Assembly: GCF_023715745.1 (NCBI RefSeq)
Contig: NZ_JAMBOV010000001.1
Coordinates: forward strand, 956,633 to 1,020,632
Reading direction: 5' to 3'
Origin: Microbacterium oleivorans
Lineage (GTDB): Bacteria; Actinomycetota; Actinomycetes; Actinomycetales; Microbacteriaceae
Length of the DNA: 64,000 nt
Shown here: positions 27,975-37,115 of the stretch, one piece after another
Numbering within the stretch: position 1 is the stretch's first letter
Layout of the letters: every line of letters begins with the position of its first letter
Translations under genes and position numbers: made by a program
Notes under the pieces: model-generated
Told to the model about the DNA's origin: nothing
The model's input: the letters and a program-made list of their open reading frames with translations, nothing else
Database searches by the model: none

Positions 27975-28769
27975 ATGTCCCGTCGTACCGCCGCTCTCGG
28001 AGCACTCGCCCTCAGCACCGTCCTGGCGCTGACCGCCTGCTCGACGAACTCGGGGCAGCCGGCCGCCGGTGGAGAGGACCTCGGACTCGCCGAGTCCGGC
28101 ACGCTGACGGTCGCGACCGAGGGCACCTACCGTCCCTTCACCTACCACGACGAGACCGGCAAGCTCGTCGGCTACGACGTCGAGATCATCGAGGCGGTCG
28201 CCGAGAAGCTCGACCTGAAGGTCGAGTTCCAGGAGACGCAGTGGGACGGCATCTTCGCCGGTCTGGACGCCGGCCGTGTCGACGTCATCGCCAACCAGGT
28301 CTCCATCAACCCCGAGCGCGAGGAGAAGTACCTCTTCAGCGAGCCGTACACCGTCTCGCCGAGCGTCGTCGTGGTGCAGGAGGACGACGACTCGATCTCG
28401 AGCTTCGCCGATCTGAAGGGCAAGAAGACCGCGCAGTCGCTCACGAGCAACTTCTTCCAGCTCGCCGAGGAGGCCGGTGCCGACGTCACCCCCATCGAAG
28501 GATGGGCGCAGGCCGTCGAGCTGCTGCGTCAGGGCCGGGTCGACGCCACGGTCAACGACAAGCTGACGTTCCTCGACTACGAGAAGACCAACGGACCCAC
28601 GGGCCTGAAGATCGCGGCCGAGACCGACCCCGCCCAGAGCGCCGTCGTCGCCACCAAAGACAAGACGGCCCTGATCGAGAAGATCGATGACGCGCTCGAC
28701 GAGCTGCGCGAAGATGGAACCCTCGCGAAGATCAGCGAGACCTACTTCGGAGCCGACGTCACCGAGTGA
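27975..28769 (+). CDS. Amino acid ABC transporter substrate-binding lipoprotein
   Basis: Extracytoplasmic binding protein of 264 aa with lipobox LTAC and acylated Cys22. The family 3 solute-binding fold is recognisable from LTVATEGTYRPFTYHDETGK (about 37-56), the GYDVEIIEAVAEKL helix, and QWDGIFAGLDAGRVDVIANQV. Those residues bind the alpha-amino and carboxyl groups of polar amino acids, in cystine- or glutamine-type systems. The ATG at 27975 follows AAGGAGATCC. The permease and ATPase genes follow in order. The exact ligand is not predictable by eye. Confidence 0.92.
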   Translation: MSRRTAALGALALSTVLALTACSTNSGQPAAGGEDLGLAESGTLTVATEGTYRPFTYHDETGKLVGYDVEIIEAVAEKLDLKVEFQETQWDGIFAGLDAGRVDVIANQVSINPEREEKYLFSEPYTVSPSVVVVQEDDDSISSFADLKGKKTAQSLTSNFFQLAEEAGADVTPIEGWAQAVELLRQGRVDATVNDKLTFLDYEKTNGPTGLKIAAETDPAQSAVVATKDKTALIEKIDDALDELREDGTLAKISETYFGADVTE

Positions 28770-28781
28770 TTCCGGCCCCGG

Positions 28782-28820
28782 CGGGCTCGGCGTGGCGCTG
28801 TGAGGCGCCCGTCGAGCCCG
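28782..28820 (+). other. Intercistronic hairpin after binding-protein gene
   Basis: CGGGCTCG (28782-28789) pairs with CGAGCCCG (28813-28820) between the binding-protein and permease genes. Such structures often protect the upstream message or reduce read-through so that binding protein is made in excess. Confidence 0.45.
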
Positions 28821-28845
28821 TCGCCCGTTCTGCGAAAGGATGCCG

Positions 28846-29514
28846 GTGGACGCCGACACATGGCAGCTGGTCCTGAGCTCGTTCTGGCCGATGCTCGTCG
28901 CCGGGGTGACGGTGACCATCCCCCTCGCGGTCGTCTCGTTCGCGGTCGGTCTCGTGCTGGCGATCGCCGCGGCGCTGATGCGGATCTCGGGCAACCGGGT
29001 GCTGTCGGGCGTCGCCCGGTTCTACATCTCCGTCATCCGCGGCACACCGCTGCTCGTCCAGATCTTCGTCGTCTACTACGGTCTGCCGCAGATCGACATC
29101 CGCCTCGAGGCTTGGCCGGCCGCGGTGATCGCACTGTCGTTGAACGTCGGCGGGTACGCCGCCGAGGTCATCCGCGCTGCCATCCTCTCGGTCCCCAAGG
29201 GGCAGTGGGAGGCGGCCTTCACGGTCGGGCTGCCGCGGGCGACGGCGCTCCGCCGCATCATCCTGCCGCAGGCCGCCCGCGTGTCGGTCCCCCCGCTGTC
29301 GAACACGTTCATCTCGCTCGTGAAGGACACGTCGCTCGTCGCCCAGATCACGGTCGCCGAGTTGTTCCTCGCGGCGCAGCGCATCGCCGCGTTCAGCTCG
29401 GAGTTCCTCGTCGTCTACATCGAGGCCGCTGTCATCTACTGGCTCTTCTGCCTCGTCCTCTCCTTCGGTCAGGACCGCATCGAACGGAGGCTCGATCGCC
29501 GTGTCGCACACTGA
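28846..29514 (+). CDS. Amino acid ABC transporter permease
   Basis: Membrane channel subunit of about 222 aa, His/Glu/Gln type, with four to five spans. The cytoplasmic docking loop is [20 protein letters not shown] and the conserved [11 protein letters not shown] occurs after TM2. The GTG at 28846 is preferred because GAAAGGA ends 5 nt upstream; the in-frame ATG at 28840 overlaps that site, and would only add MP. The 3' end overlaps the ATPase gene by 14 nt, so the three genes form one operon. Confidence 0.9.
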   Translation: MDADTWQLVLSSFWPMLVAGVTVTIPLAVVSFAVGLVLAIAAALMRISGNRVLSGVARFYISVIRGTPLLVQIFVVYYGLPQIDIRLEAWPAAVIALSLNVGGYAAEVIRAAILSVPKGQWEAAFTVGLPRATALRRIILPQAARVSVPPLSNTFISLVKDTSLVAQITVAELFLAAQRIAAFSSEFLVVYIEAAVIYWLFCLVLSFGQDRIERRLDRRVAH

Positions 29515-30286
29515 TGCACCCCTCCTCAAGGTCACCGGGCTGCGCAAGTCCTTCGGTGACAACGTCGTCCTGGACGGCGTGGACTTCGCCGTGCGTCGCG
29601 GTGAGGTCGTCTGCCTCATCGGTCCCAGCGGTTCGGGCAAGACCACGGTGCTCCGCTGCCTCAACGGGCTCGAGGCCCCCGACGCCGGGGTGGTCAGCTT
29701 CTCCGACGGCCAGGCGCACGACTTCGCCGAGTCGACCAAGGGGCGGGTGGCGAAGCGGCAGCGCGCCGCGCTGCGGGACCGCTCCGCGATGGTCTTCCAG
29801 CACCACAACCTGTTCCCGCACCTGACGGTCCTCGAGAACGTGATCGAGGGACCCGTGCACGCGCGGGGGATCGCGAAGGATGCGGCCGTCGCCGACGCCG
29901 AGCGGTTGCTCGCTCGCGTCGGACTGGCAGAGAAGCGGGATGCCTATCCGCACGAGCTGTCCGGCGGACAGCAGCAGCGGGTCGGCATCGTGCGGGCGCT
30001 GGCGCTCGCTCCCGAGGTCCTGCTGTTCGACGAGCCGACCAGCGCGCTCGATCCGGAGCTCGTGGGCGAGGTGCTCCTCGTGCTCAAGGAGCTCGCCGAC
30101 GAGGGATGGACGATGGTCATCGTCACCCATGAGCTCGGCTTCGCGCGGCAGGTCGCCGACGAGGTGGTCTTCTTCGACGGCGGTGTCATCGTCGAAAGCG
30201 GCCACCCTCGTGATCTGTTCACGGCGCCGCAGAACGAGCGCACCCGGCGCTTCCTCGACCGGATCCTCCGGCCCCTCGAGGACTGA
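29501..30286 (+). CDS. Amino acid ABC transporter ATP-binding protein
   Basis: An ABC ATPase of 261 aa. Walker A is GPSGSGKTT (about 42-50), the Q-loop is [14 protein letters not shown], the signature is LSGGQQQR and Walker B is [12 protein letters not shown], followed by the switch His in VTHE. The family is that of polar amino-acid importers (GlnQ/HisP-like). It starts with GTG within the end of the permease gene. It converges on the acylphosphatase gene only 4 nt away. Confidence 0.93.
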   Translation: MSHTDAPLLKVTGLRKSFGDNVVLDGVDFAVRRGEVVCLIGPSGSGKTTVLRCLNGLEAPDAGVVSFSDGQAHDFAESTKGRVAKRQRAALRDRSAMVFQHHNLFPHLTVLENVIEGPVHARGIAKDAAVADAERLLARVGLAEKRDAYPHELSGGQQQRVGIVRALALAPEVLLFDEPTSALDPELVGEVLLVLKELADEGWTMVIVTHELGFARQVADEVVFFDGGVIVESGHPRDLFTAPQNERTRRFLDRILRPLED

Positions 30287-30290
30287 CGCG

Positions 30291-30569
30291 TCAGGCGTCG
30301 CGGCGGATCTCGAAGTCCGCCTCGTCGTCCTGCGGCGTGACCTCGGTCAGGACGACGTCGTCGACGACACCCCCGCGCGGCCCCTTCGCCGCCCAGTCGA
30401 CGACCGCCTCGACGGCAGCCGCGTCGCCCTGCACCTCGGCCTCGACCGTGCCGTTCGACAGGTTGCGCACCCATCCTGTGGCACCGGCCGCACGTGCGGT
30501 GTGCTGCATCGCGAACCGGAACCCGACGCCCTGGACGATGCCTCGGACGACGAGGCGGATGCGGCGCAT
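30291..30569 (-). CDS. acyP: Acylphosphatase
   Basis: A small enzyme of 92 aa that hydrolyses acyl phosphates. The catalytic Arg lies in VQGVGFRF (about 12-19) and the structural Asn in GWVRNLSNGTVE (about 32-43); both match the family signatures. The start ATG shares its last base region with the stop of the upstream oxidoreductase (1-nt overlap, TGATG arrangement on the minus strand), so the two are co-translated. Confidence 0.93.
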   Translation of the reverse strand: MRRIRLVVRGIVQGVGFRFAMQHTARAAGATGWVRNLSNGTVEAEVQGDAAAVEAVVDWAAKGPRGGVVDDVVLTEVTPQDDEADFEIRRDA

Positions 30570-31603
30570 CAGGCGTCCGCCACGCTCAGCACGACCTTGC
30601 CGCGCGTGTGCCCGAGTTCGAGCTCTCGGTGCGCGTCGGCCGCGTCGGCGAGGTCGAAGACCCGATCGATGTAGACCTGGACGGCACCCGAGTCCAGGAG
30701 GCGACCGAGCGTCGAGAGGGCGGAACCGTCGGGGACGGTCTTGTACGACGTGGCGCGCACGCCTGCCGCCGCTGCGGCATCCGCGTATCCGTCCCACGCC
30801 CCCGTGGGCACCATCACATAGAGACCGCCGGGTCGCAGGACCGTCAGGGATCGCGTGCCGGTGTCGGCGTGGACGTTGCCCACGAGGTCGATGACGACGT
30901 CGACCTCGCCGACGACCTCTTCGAAGCGTGTGGTCGTGTAGTCGATGGCGACGGATGCCCCCAGCTCTCGCAGCCAGCCCAGGTTGCGCTCCGAGCCCGT
31001 CGCCGTCACGTGCGCCCCGAAATAGGCCGCCAGCTGGACGGCGAAGTGCCCCACGCCGCCCGCGCCGGCATGGATGAGGACGCGTTGGCCCTCGTGCGCA
31101 TGAGCAGTCTCCACGACGAGTCCCCACGCGGTGAGGGCCGCGACCGGCACGCCCGCGGCCTCGACATGGGAGAGGGACGCAGGCTTGCGCGCCACCGACA
31201 GCGAGGGCACGACAACGTAGTCGGCGTAGCTCCCCCCGGAGCGCGGGAACGGCACCATGCCGAAGACAGGATCACCCGGCTGCAGGGGATGAGCCTCGAA
31301 CGGGCTCGCGACCACGACACCGCTGAAGTCGAATCCGAGCGGGCTCGTCGTGGGATCGGTGACCAGCCCGTGGAGGCCGCGGCCGGCACGCGTCTTGGCG
31401 TCGATCGGGTTGATCCCGGCGGCGACGACGCGCACGAGCAGCTCGCTGAGGGCCGGTTTCGGCACGGGGAGCTCGGCGACGCGAAGCGCCTCCGCTCCGC
31501 CGGGAGTGTCGTAGACGATCCCCCGCATGAGGGGGGGAGGAGCGGTCACCTCGACGACCTCGCTCGCACTGGGGGCTGCGGATCGCAGCGGCCGGAATCG
31601 CAT
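30569..31603 (-). CDS. NADP-dependent oxidoreductase, quinone oxidoreductase-like (MDR superfamily)
   Basis: Medium-chain dehydrogenase/reductase of 344 aa without the zinc-ligand cysteines. The N-terminal GroES-like half contains GINPIDAKTR; the cofactor site is HAGAGGVGHFAVQLAAYFGA (about 177-196), and the DLVGN segment follows. This layout fits NADPH:quinone reductase or enone reductase. The first ATG at 31603 is kept because GAAGGAG lies 7 nt upstream; a later ATG at 31528 has no ribosome site, so the extra 25 N-terminal residues appear real. Its substrate is unknown. Confidence 0.85.
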   Translation of the reverse strand: MRFRPLRSAAPSASEVVEVTAPPPLMRGIVYDTPGGAEALRVAELPVPKPALSELLVRVVAAGINPIDAKTRAGRGLHGLVTDPTTSPLGFDFSGVVVASPFEAHPLQPGDPVFGMVPFPRSGGSYADYVVVPSLSVARKPASLSHVEAAGVPVAALTAWGLVVETAHAHEGQRVLIHAGAGGVGHFAVQLAAYFGAHVTATGSERNLGWLRELGASVAIDYTTTRFEEVVGEVDVVIDLVGNVHADTGTRSLTVLRPGGLYVMVPTGAWDGYADAAAAAGVRATSYKTVPDGSALSTLGRLLDSGAVQVYIDRVFDLADAADAHRELELGHTRGKVVLSVADA

Positions 31604-31729
31604 CGGCTGCTCCTTCTCACCTTCGCTCGACGGCGAGCGCTGGGGGTGCTCGGTGGAAGACCAGTCAATCGCGCCATTGTCTCGATGGTGTTACGCCGGC
31701 ATCACCGGAGCGAGAAGCCCGACGGTGAC

Positions 31730-32215
31730 CTATGCGGTGGGGCCGCCGTCGGGCTGTGATCCGGCCACGAGGGCGTGGAGCAGACGGGCGAGGTTCTCGA
31801 TGTCCTCGACGCGCCAGTCCTCGAGGGCTGCGAGGAGCGCACCCTCCTGCGGGCCGCGCGCGTCGGCCAGCCGCTCTCGTCCGAGGCTGGTCGCGCTCAA
31901 GAGACTCGAGCGGCCGTCGTTGGGGTCAGGGGTGCGTTCGATGAGTCCGAGCTCGGTCAGCTCGCGGACACTGCGGCTGAGCTGGCCCTTGTCGAGGAGG
32001 AGCATCTCGGCGAGGGCGGATTGGGTGACCGGCTCATGCCGGACGATCGTCGTGAAGACCTTGTATGCGCCGGGCAGCATCCCCGGGCTCACGCGATTCG
32101 CGTTCTCGGTGATCTTGCGTCGGAAGAGCGTGATCAGGTCGCTGAACTCGCCCTCGAGGGCCCGCACCGCGGCGGTGCGGGCCTCTCGATCGGTCGAGGC
32201 GGACATCGTGTCCAT
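31730..32215 (-). CDS. MarR family transcriptional regulator
   Basis: Winged-helix repressor of 161 aa. The DNA-recognition region is QSALAEMLLLDKGQLSRSVREL (partly quoted helix-turn-helix at about 65-86) followed by the wing DPNDGRSSLLSAT. The start is set at the ATG at 32215, one nt after the TAA of the efflux gene, with GGAGG 8 nt upstream in the end of that gene. It is thus second in an efflux-regulator operon and probably represses its own promoter, where repeated GTCAAC elements are found. Confidence 0.9.
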   Translation of the reverse strand: MDTMSASTDREARTAAVRALEGEFSDLITLFRRKITENANRVSPGMLPGAYKVFTTIVRHEPVTQSALAEMLLLDKGQLSRSVRELTELGLIERTPDPNDGRSSLLSATSLGRERLADARGPQEGALLAALEDWRVEDIENLARLLHALVAGSQPDGGPTA

Positions 32216-32216
32216 G

Positions 32217-33896
32217 TTACCGACGCGCCTCCGCCGCGGGCTCGTCCGTCGCGGCATCCGAGACGATCGTGGGGACGGTGGCCGTCGCGGTGACCGCGTC
32301 CATTCCCGCGGGAACGGACACCGTGGCCAGGTCGGCTTCCGACGCCTGGCGACGTTCGGTCGTCGTCATGGTGCTGAGGCTGCGGTTCGGCAGGAAGATC
32401 ACGGCCAGGATGCTGATCACGCCGAACGGTACGGCGATGAGGAACGCCGACGAGATGCCCTGGGCGTAGATGTCCTCGACGATCACGCGCAGACCTTCCG
32501 GCATGGTGGCCACGCGGGGGAGGGCACCGGAGGCGAGCTGCTTCGCCCAGGTCGCTCCTTCCGGACCGAGAGCGGTCAGAGCCGCGGCGATCTTCTCCTG
32601 CGCGCCCCCGAACAAGTCGGTGACCCGTGCGGCGAGCGCCGCGCCCATGAGCGAGACGCCGACCGTGCCGCCGAGGCTCCGGAAGAAGGTGACTCCCGAG
32701 CTCGCGACGCCGATCTCCGAGGGCTTGGCGGTGTTCTGCACGGCGAGGACGAGGTTCTGCATCGTCATGCCGACACCCGCGCCCAGCAGGAACATGTAGA
32801 CCGAGACGAGGAAGAAGTCGGTGTCGTAGTGGATCGTCGACAGGAGCGACGCCCCCGCGGTCAGCAGGATGCTGCCCACGACGAGGTACGGCTTCCAGTG
32901 ACCGAATCGGGTGATGAGCGCACCCACACCGACCGATGAGAGCAGCAGTCCGGCGATCATCGGGATCGTCATGAGACCGGCCTCGGTCGGGGTCGCGCCG
33001 CGGGCCATCTGCATGTACTGGCCGAGGAAGACCGACGCGCCGAACATCGCGATCCCCGTCGCGATCGATGCGACGACCGCCAGGGTGAAGGTGCGATCGC
33101 GGAAGAGCGTGAGCGGCACGAGGGGCTCGCTGGTGCGCAGCTCGACGACCACGAACAGCGCCGCGGCGAGGAGGGCGCCACCGACCATGAGGATGGTCTC
33201 GATGCCCCACCAGTCGAAGCTGGAGCCGGCGCTGGTGACCCAGATGAGCAGGAGTGAGACCGCCGTCGACAGCAGCACGATGCCGAGGTAGTCGATCTTC
33301 GGACGACGGCTGCTCACGCTCGAGTGGGGCAGGGTGCGCTGCACCATGATGAGTGCCGCGACGGCGATCGGCAGGGACACGAAGAAGTTCCAGCGCCATC
33401 CGAACGCGTCGGTGATGACACCGCCGAGCAGAGGTCCGCCGACGGTCGCGACGGCCATGACGGCGCCGAACAGGCCCATGTAGCGGCCGCGCTCACGCGG
33501 GCTGATGATGTCGGCCATGAGGACCTGGCTGAGGGCCGCGAGGCCGCCGGCGCCGAGACCCTGCACGGCGCGGAAGGCGATGAGCGTTCCCGGGTCCTGG
33601 GCGAATCCGGCCGCCGCGGTGGCGAGCACGAAGATGACGAGTGCGATCTGGTACAGCGCCTTACGGTTCACGAGGTCGGCGAGCTTGCCCCAGATCGGGG
33701 TGGAGATCGCTGTGGTGAGCAGCGTCGCGGTCACCACCCAGGTGAAGGCGCCCTGGTCGCCCTCGAGGTCGTGGATGATGACGGGCAGCGAGGTCGAGAC
33801 GACCGTCGAGGCGATCATCGACACGAACATGCCGAGGAGCAGCCCCGACAGCGGGGCGAGGACCCGGCGCGCAGCGGTGGGGGTCGAGGTGGTCAT
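32217..33896 (-). CDS. MFS drug efflux transporter, DHA2 (EmrB/QacA) type
   Basis: A proton-driven exporter of 559 aa with about 14 membrane spans. Conserved MFS loop A is GKLADLVNRKALYQ, motif C-like glycines lie in VATVGGPLLGGVITDAFGWRWNFF, and the N-terminal VVSTSLPVIIHDL carries the acidic residue typical of DHA2 carriers. It starts at ATG 33896 with AGGAG 7 nt upstream and is followed directly by marR. The coupled MarR gene and upstream operator-like repeats suggest induction by a toxic compound; which one cannot be told. Confidence 0.92.
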   Translation of the reverse strand: MTTSTPTAARRVLAPLSGLLLGMFVSMIASTVVSTSLPVIIHDLEGDQGAFTWVVTATLLTTAISTPIWGKLADLVNRKALYQIALVIFVLATAAAGFAQDPGTLIAFRAVQGLGAGGLAALSQVLMADIISPRERGRYMGLFGAVMAVATVGGPLLGGVITDAFGWRWNFFVSLPIAVAALIMVQRTLPHSSVSSRRPKIDYLGIVLLSTAVSLLLIWVTSAGSSFDWWGIETILMVGGALLAAALFVVVELRTSEPLVPLTLFRDRTFTLAVVASIATGIAMFGASVFLGQYMQMARGATPTEAGLMTIPMIAGLLLSSVGVGALITRFGHWKPYLVVGSILLTAGASLLSTIHYDTDFFLVSVYMFLLGAGVGMTMQNLVLAVQNTAKPSEIGVASSGVTFFRSLGGTVGVSLMGAALAARVTDLFGGAQEKIAAALTALGPEGATWAKQLASGALPRVATMPEGLRVIVEDIYAQGISSAFLIAVPFGVISILAVIFLPNRSLSTMTTTERRQASEADLATVSVPAGMDAVTATATVPTIVSDAATDEPAAEARR

Positions 33897-33912
33897 GCAA
33901 CTCCTGTTAGAT

Positions 33913-33970
33913 GATTCAAGTCAACATTTGATTGAAGTCAACGATATGCCTATGTTTGATCCACGTCAAC
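33913..33970 (-). promoter_or_regulatory. Promoter with three GATYNANGTCAAC repeats before efflux-marR operon
   Basis: Three direct copies: GATTCAAGTCAAC (33913-33925), GATTGAAGTCAAC (33930-33942) and GATCCACGTCAAC (33958-33970). Read on the minus strand, TTGACG (33969-33964), a 17-bp spacer and TATCGT (33946-33941) form a good promoter whose -35 lies inside the third repeat and whose -10 overlaps the second. The first two repeats also give an imperfect palindrome around TCAACATTTGA. This is a strong candidate MarR binding region. Confidence 0.6.
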
Positions 33971-34025
33971 CATCTGTGATGAGGGCACGCCGAAGAACCC
34001 CCGCGGGCAGAGGGGGCGGCGCGGG

Positions 34026-34703
34026 TCAGTCCGCGAGGGCGAGGGCGCGGAAGATGTCGCGCTCCCGCAGCTGCTCGCGACGACTGACAGGCGCGGCCAC
34101 CTCGCGCACCGGCGGAGTCTTACCGGTCGTGCGGTGGTAGAGCTCGTCGATCAGAGCGGTGGCCAGTCGGACGAGAGAGCCGATCTCCGCCTCGTCACGG
34201 TCGATCCAGGCGCACCGCGGCTCGTCCCGCAGGGGAACGAAATCCTGGTGCTCCTCCCACACCACGAGCGTGCGCTCGGCGCCGAGGACGTGCTGCTGCC
34301 ACCACACCTGGCGGAGATACGTGCGCGGGATCGACTTCCAGGTCTTGTTGGTCGTCTTGATCTCAGCGAGTGTGACCCGGCCGGCGGCATCCACCATGAT
34401 CCCGTCCGGTGTCGCGAGGTGCCGCTTCTCGATCTCGGCGTGGAACAGGGCCGACGACGGGCGGATGCCGTGGGTCGCCGCGACCCATGCGGCGATCTCG
34501 GGCTCGCGACGCCGACCGTGGTCGGTGTAGGCGTTGCCGCTGAATCCCGAGCCGTTCAGCTTGGCCTCGGCGGCCCGGGAGATCGCCTTCTCACTGGTGA
34601 GGGAGGCGACGTCGGTCGCGGTGATCCCGCGGGAGCGGGCCCGCATCCACGCCACCCGGTCGCGGGAGTCCGCGACGATCCGGGCGGCGAGTTCGGGGGT
34701 CAC
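34026..34703 (-). CDS. Orphan YqaJ-type exonuclease (PD-(D/E)XK fold)
   Basis: Protein of 225 aa with the pattern of YqaJ/lambda-exonuclease-like recombinases: RSRGITATDVASL near the N-terminus (about 23-35), a central Glu in RRREPEIAAW (about 64-73), then ATPDGIMVDAAGRVTLAEIKTTN (split here: Asp in PDGIM, Glu and Lys in AEIKT) forming the metal-binding nuclease core, and a Gln-containing RQVWWQQHVLG helix. Such proteins are usual in phages, but no phage gene is nearby and codon use looks like that of its neighbours. The GTG start has no ribosome site; TAGGAT lies 6 nt upstream, suggesting a leaderless message. Confidence 0.82.
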   Translation of the reverse strand: MTPELAARIVADSRDRVAWMRARSRGITATDVASLTSEKAISRAAEAKLNGSGFSGNAYTDHGRRREPEIAAWVAATHGIRPSSALFHAEIEKRHLATPDGIMVDAAGRVTLAEIKTTNKTWKSIPRTYLRQVWWQQHVLGAERTLVVWEEHQDFVPLRDEPRCAWIDRDEAEIGSLVRLATALIDELYHRTTGKTPPVREVAAPVSRREQLRERDIFRALALAD

Positions 34704-34709
34704 CCGTCG

Positions 34710-34715
34710 ATCCTA
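34710..34715 (-). promoter_or_regulatory. -10 element of probable leaderless yqaJ-type gene
   Basis: On the minus strand TAGGAT is followed by 6 nt and the GTG start at 34703. The geometry equals that at gabT and several other genes in the window. Confidence 0.45.
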
Positions 34716-34766
34716 AGTCGCCCCTCCCGCACGACGTACCCGACCCGCCGCGCGGCCGTCGCCCGG

Positions 34767-35945
34767 TCAGACGGTCGCGACGCCGGCGGCGAGCACGTCC
34801 CGCGAGAGCGCATGTTCGACGGCGAGGATGCTGGCGCCCAGAACACCCGCCTCGGCGCCGGTCGCCGACTGCACGATGGACAGATGCGCCGTGGCCAGCG
34901 GAGCGGAGCGGGCGTAGACCACCTCGCGGACGCCGGCGATCAGGTGCTCGCCGACACGGGCCATCGATCCACCGATGGCGATGACCGACGGATTCACGAG
35001 ACTGACGCACGTCGTGAGCACCTCGCCGATGTCGCGCCCGGCCTGCCGGACCGCCTGGATGGCGTCGACGTTGCCGTTCTTGACGAGATCGACCACGTCG
35101 CCCACGGTGTGGGCCTCCACCCCCATTGCGCGCAGGCTCCGAGCGATCGCGGGACCCGAGGCGAGCGCCTCGAGGCAGCCGCGGTTGCCGCACGTGCAGG
35201 GCACATCCCCGCCGCGCGCGATGTGGACGTGCCCGATGTCGCCGGCGACGCCCTGCGCGCCGCGCTGCAGGTGTCCGTCCGAGATGAGACCCGCCCCGAT
35301 GCCGGTCGCGATCTTGACGAAGAGGAGGTTGTCGACCGACGGCCAGGCCGTCGCGCGCTCGCCGAGGGCCATCGTGTTCACGTCGTTGTCGACCAGCACC
35401 GGCACGGCGATGTGCGCCTGCAGCCAGCCGGGGATGTCGAACCCGTCCCACCCCGGCATGATCGGCGGGGTCGACGGTTTGCCGCTGGAGTGCTCGACGG
35501 GTCCCGGGACACCGATGCCGATCGCGGCGACGGCGGTGTCGTCTCGATCGACCTGGGCGAGCAGTCTGCGCGCGCCGTCCAGGAGCCAGGAGAGGACGGC
35601 ATCCGGTCCGTCGGCGATGTCGATCCGCTCGGAGAACTCCGCGAGGATCGTCCCGGCGAGGTCCGCGATCGCCACCGTCGCGTGAGAGGCGCCGAGGTCG
35701 GCCGCGATGACGACCTTCGCGCCGGGGTTGAGCGCGAACTGGGACGGTGGGCGCCCGCCGGTCGACACCTTGTCGGCGACCGCGGTGACGAGCCCGATCC
35801 GCATCAGCTCGTCGACCCGCGCGGCGATCGTCGAGCGCGCGAGCCCCGTCGACTTGGCGAGCTCTGCCCGGGTGCGCGGTACTCCGTCGCGCAGCAGCTG
35901 GAAGAGCTCGCTGACACCGCTGGCGAGGGAGGGGGAGTCTGTCAT
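34767..35945 (-). CDS. ROK family transcriptional repressor
   Basis: Predicted 392-aa repressor. A winged helix-turn-helix (about 10-65, TRAELAKSTGLARSTIAARV) precedes a sugar-kinase-like domain with DLGASHATVAIADL, the DNDVNTMALGE segment and the zinc motif CTCGNRGCLE preceded by GHVHIARGG. The position where ROK kinases have EIGH reads DIGH. It follows the ribose-type ABC transporter genes on the same strand after a 102-nt gap, and probably responds to the imported sugar and controls the divergent transporter and catabolic genes. XylR- and NagC-like repressors share this architecture. Confidence 0.9.
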   Translation of the reverse strand: MTDSPSLASGVSELFQLLRDGVPRTRAELAKSTGLARSTIAARVDELMRIGLVTAVADKVSTGGRPPSQFALNPGAKVVIAADLGASHATVAIADLAGTILAEFSERIDIADGPDAVLSWLLDGARRLLAQVDRDDTAVAAIGIGVPGPVEHSSGKPSTPPIMPGWDGFDIPGWLQAHIAVPVLVDNDVNTMALGERATAWPSVDNLLFVKIATGIGAGLISDGHLQRGAQGVAGDIGHVHIARGGDVPCTCGNRGCLEALASGPAIARSLRAMGVEAHTVGDVVDLVKNGNVDAIQAVRQAGRDIGEVLTTCVSLVNPSVIAIGGSMARVGEHLIAGVREVVYARSAPLATAHLSIVQSATGAEAGVLGASILAVEHALSRDVLAAGVATV

Positions 35946-36047
35946 CGGGTCACTTCTTCCAGGTCCTGCTGCCGGCGGGCCCCGGCTGTCGTCAATTGTC
36001 CCCCCGGCGGTCCTGGGCGCCGTGCATGTGACGCCGGGGGCGAGGGC

Positions 36048-37115
36048 TCAGGACGCGCGGCCGGCGGGGCGAGCGAACCGCTGCTGCAGCAGGACCGCCA
36101 CGACGATGATGACGCCCTTCGCGACGGCCTGGACCGACGACGTGAGGTTGTTCTGGATGAAGACGTTGGTCAGGGTCTGGAAGATCAGGACACCCAGCAC
36201 GGTGCCCGTGATCGTGCCGCGGCCGCCGATCAGGAGGGTTCCGCCGACCACGACGGCGGCGATGGCGTCCAGTTCGTAGAGCTGACCGTTGACCGACGTG
36301 CCCGCCGTCGTGCGGCCGAGGATCATCACACCGGCGATGCCTGCGCAGAGGCCCGAGAGGGCGTAGAGGTACAGGACGTGGCGCTTGACGTCGATGCCGG
36401 CCAGGCGCGCCGCCTCGCGGTTGCCGCCGATCGCGACCGTGCGCCGCCCGAAGGTCGTCCGGTTCAACAGGACCCAGCCGAGGACGGCGACCACGAGGAA
36501 GATCCAGATGAGCATGTCGACGCCGAGGATGTCGAGGTTCATGAAGGTGATGAACTCCCGCTGCCCGCCGACCTGCAGGGTGCGGCGGTCGGCGAGGATC
36601 TCGGCGAGTCCGCGAGCGCCCACCAGCATGGCGAGGGTCGCCATGAAGGCGACCACGTTGCCGTAGGCGATGACGATGCCGTTGAGCAGTCCCGCGAACA
36701 CGCCCACCGCCAGGGCGACGACCACCATCACGATCCAGTGGGTCTGGTCGGCGAGGTCCTGCACCGCGGCGAGTGCACCCACCACCGAGGCGAGGCCGAG
36801 GACCGAGCCGACCGACAGGTCGATCCCGCCCGCGATGATGACGAGCGTCATCCCGATGCTGATCACTCCGACGATCGACGCCTGACGGAGGATCACCATG
36901 ATGTTCGACAGGCCGAGGAAGGTGTCCGGTGCTGTCGCCGCCCCCACGACCACGAGGACGAGCAGGGCCAGGACGAGGCCGAGGTTGCGCCCGACGGAGC
37001 CGGAGAGGATGCGTCGCCACATCGGCGCATCCGGCGTGGCGACGGTGGATGTCGTCGTCGTGGGCTCTGTCGGGGTGAGGGGAGTGTCCGCCCCCGCGGT
37101 GGTCTGCTCGCTCAC
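36048..37115 (-). CDS. Ribose-type sugar ABC transporter permease (RbsC-like)
   Basis: Membrane channel of about 355 aa with 8-10 spans. A polar, Thr-rich N-tail (about 1-40) precedes TM1. Hallmarks are GMTLVIIAGGIDLSVGSVLGL (quoted in part) and GGNREAARLAGIDVKR, the cytoplasmic docking loop of the RbsC/XylH group. The GTG at 37115 overlaps the ATPase stop (GTGA) and has GAAAGGA 8 nt upstream. It is the second gene of a minus-strand pair with the double ATPase; the binding protein is encoded divergently. Confidence 0.9.
   Translation of the reverse strand: MSEQTTAGADTPLTPTEPTTTTSTVATPDAPMWRRILSGSVGRNLGLVLALLVLVVVGAATAPDTFLGLSNIMVILRQASIVGVISIGMTLVIIAGGIDLSVGSVLGLASVVGALAAVQDLADQTHWIVMVVVALAVGVFAGLLNGIVIAYGNVVAFMATLAMLVGARGLAEILADRRTLQVGGQREFITFMNLDILGVDMLIWIFLVVAVLGWVLLNRTTFGRRTVAIGGNREAARLAGIDVKRHVLYLYALSGLCAGIAGVMILGRTTAGTSVNGQLYELDAIAAVVVGGTLLIGGRGTITGTVLGVLIFQTLTNVFIQNNLTSSVQAVAKGVIIVVAVLLQQRFARPAGRAS

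Noticed and set aside
34026..34703. YqaJ-type gene as part of a prophage
   Set aside because: No integrase, capsid, terminase or lysis gene occurs in the flanking 10 kb.
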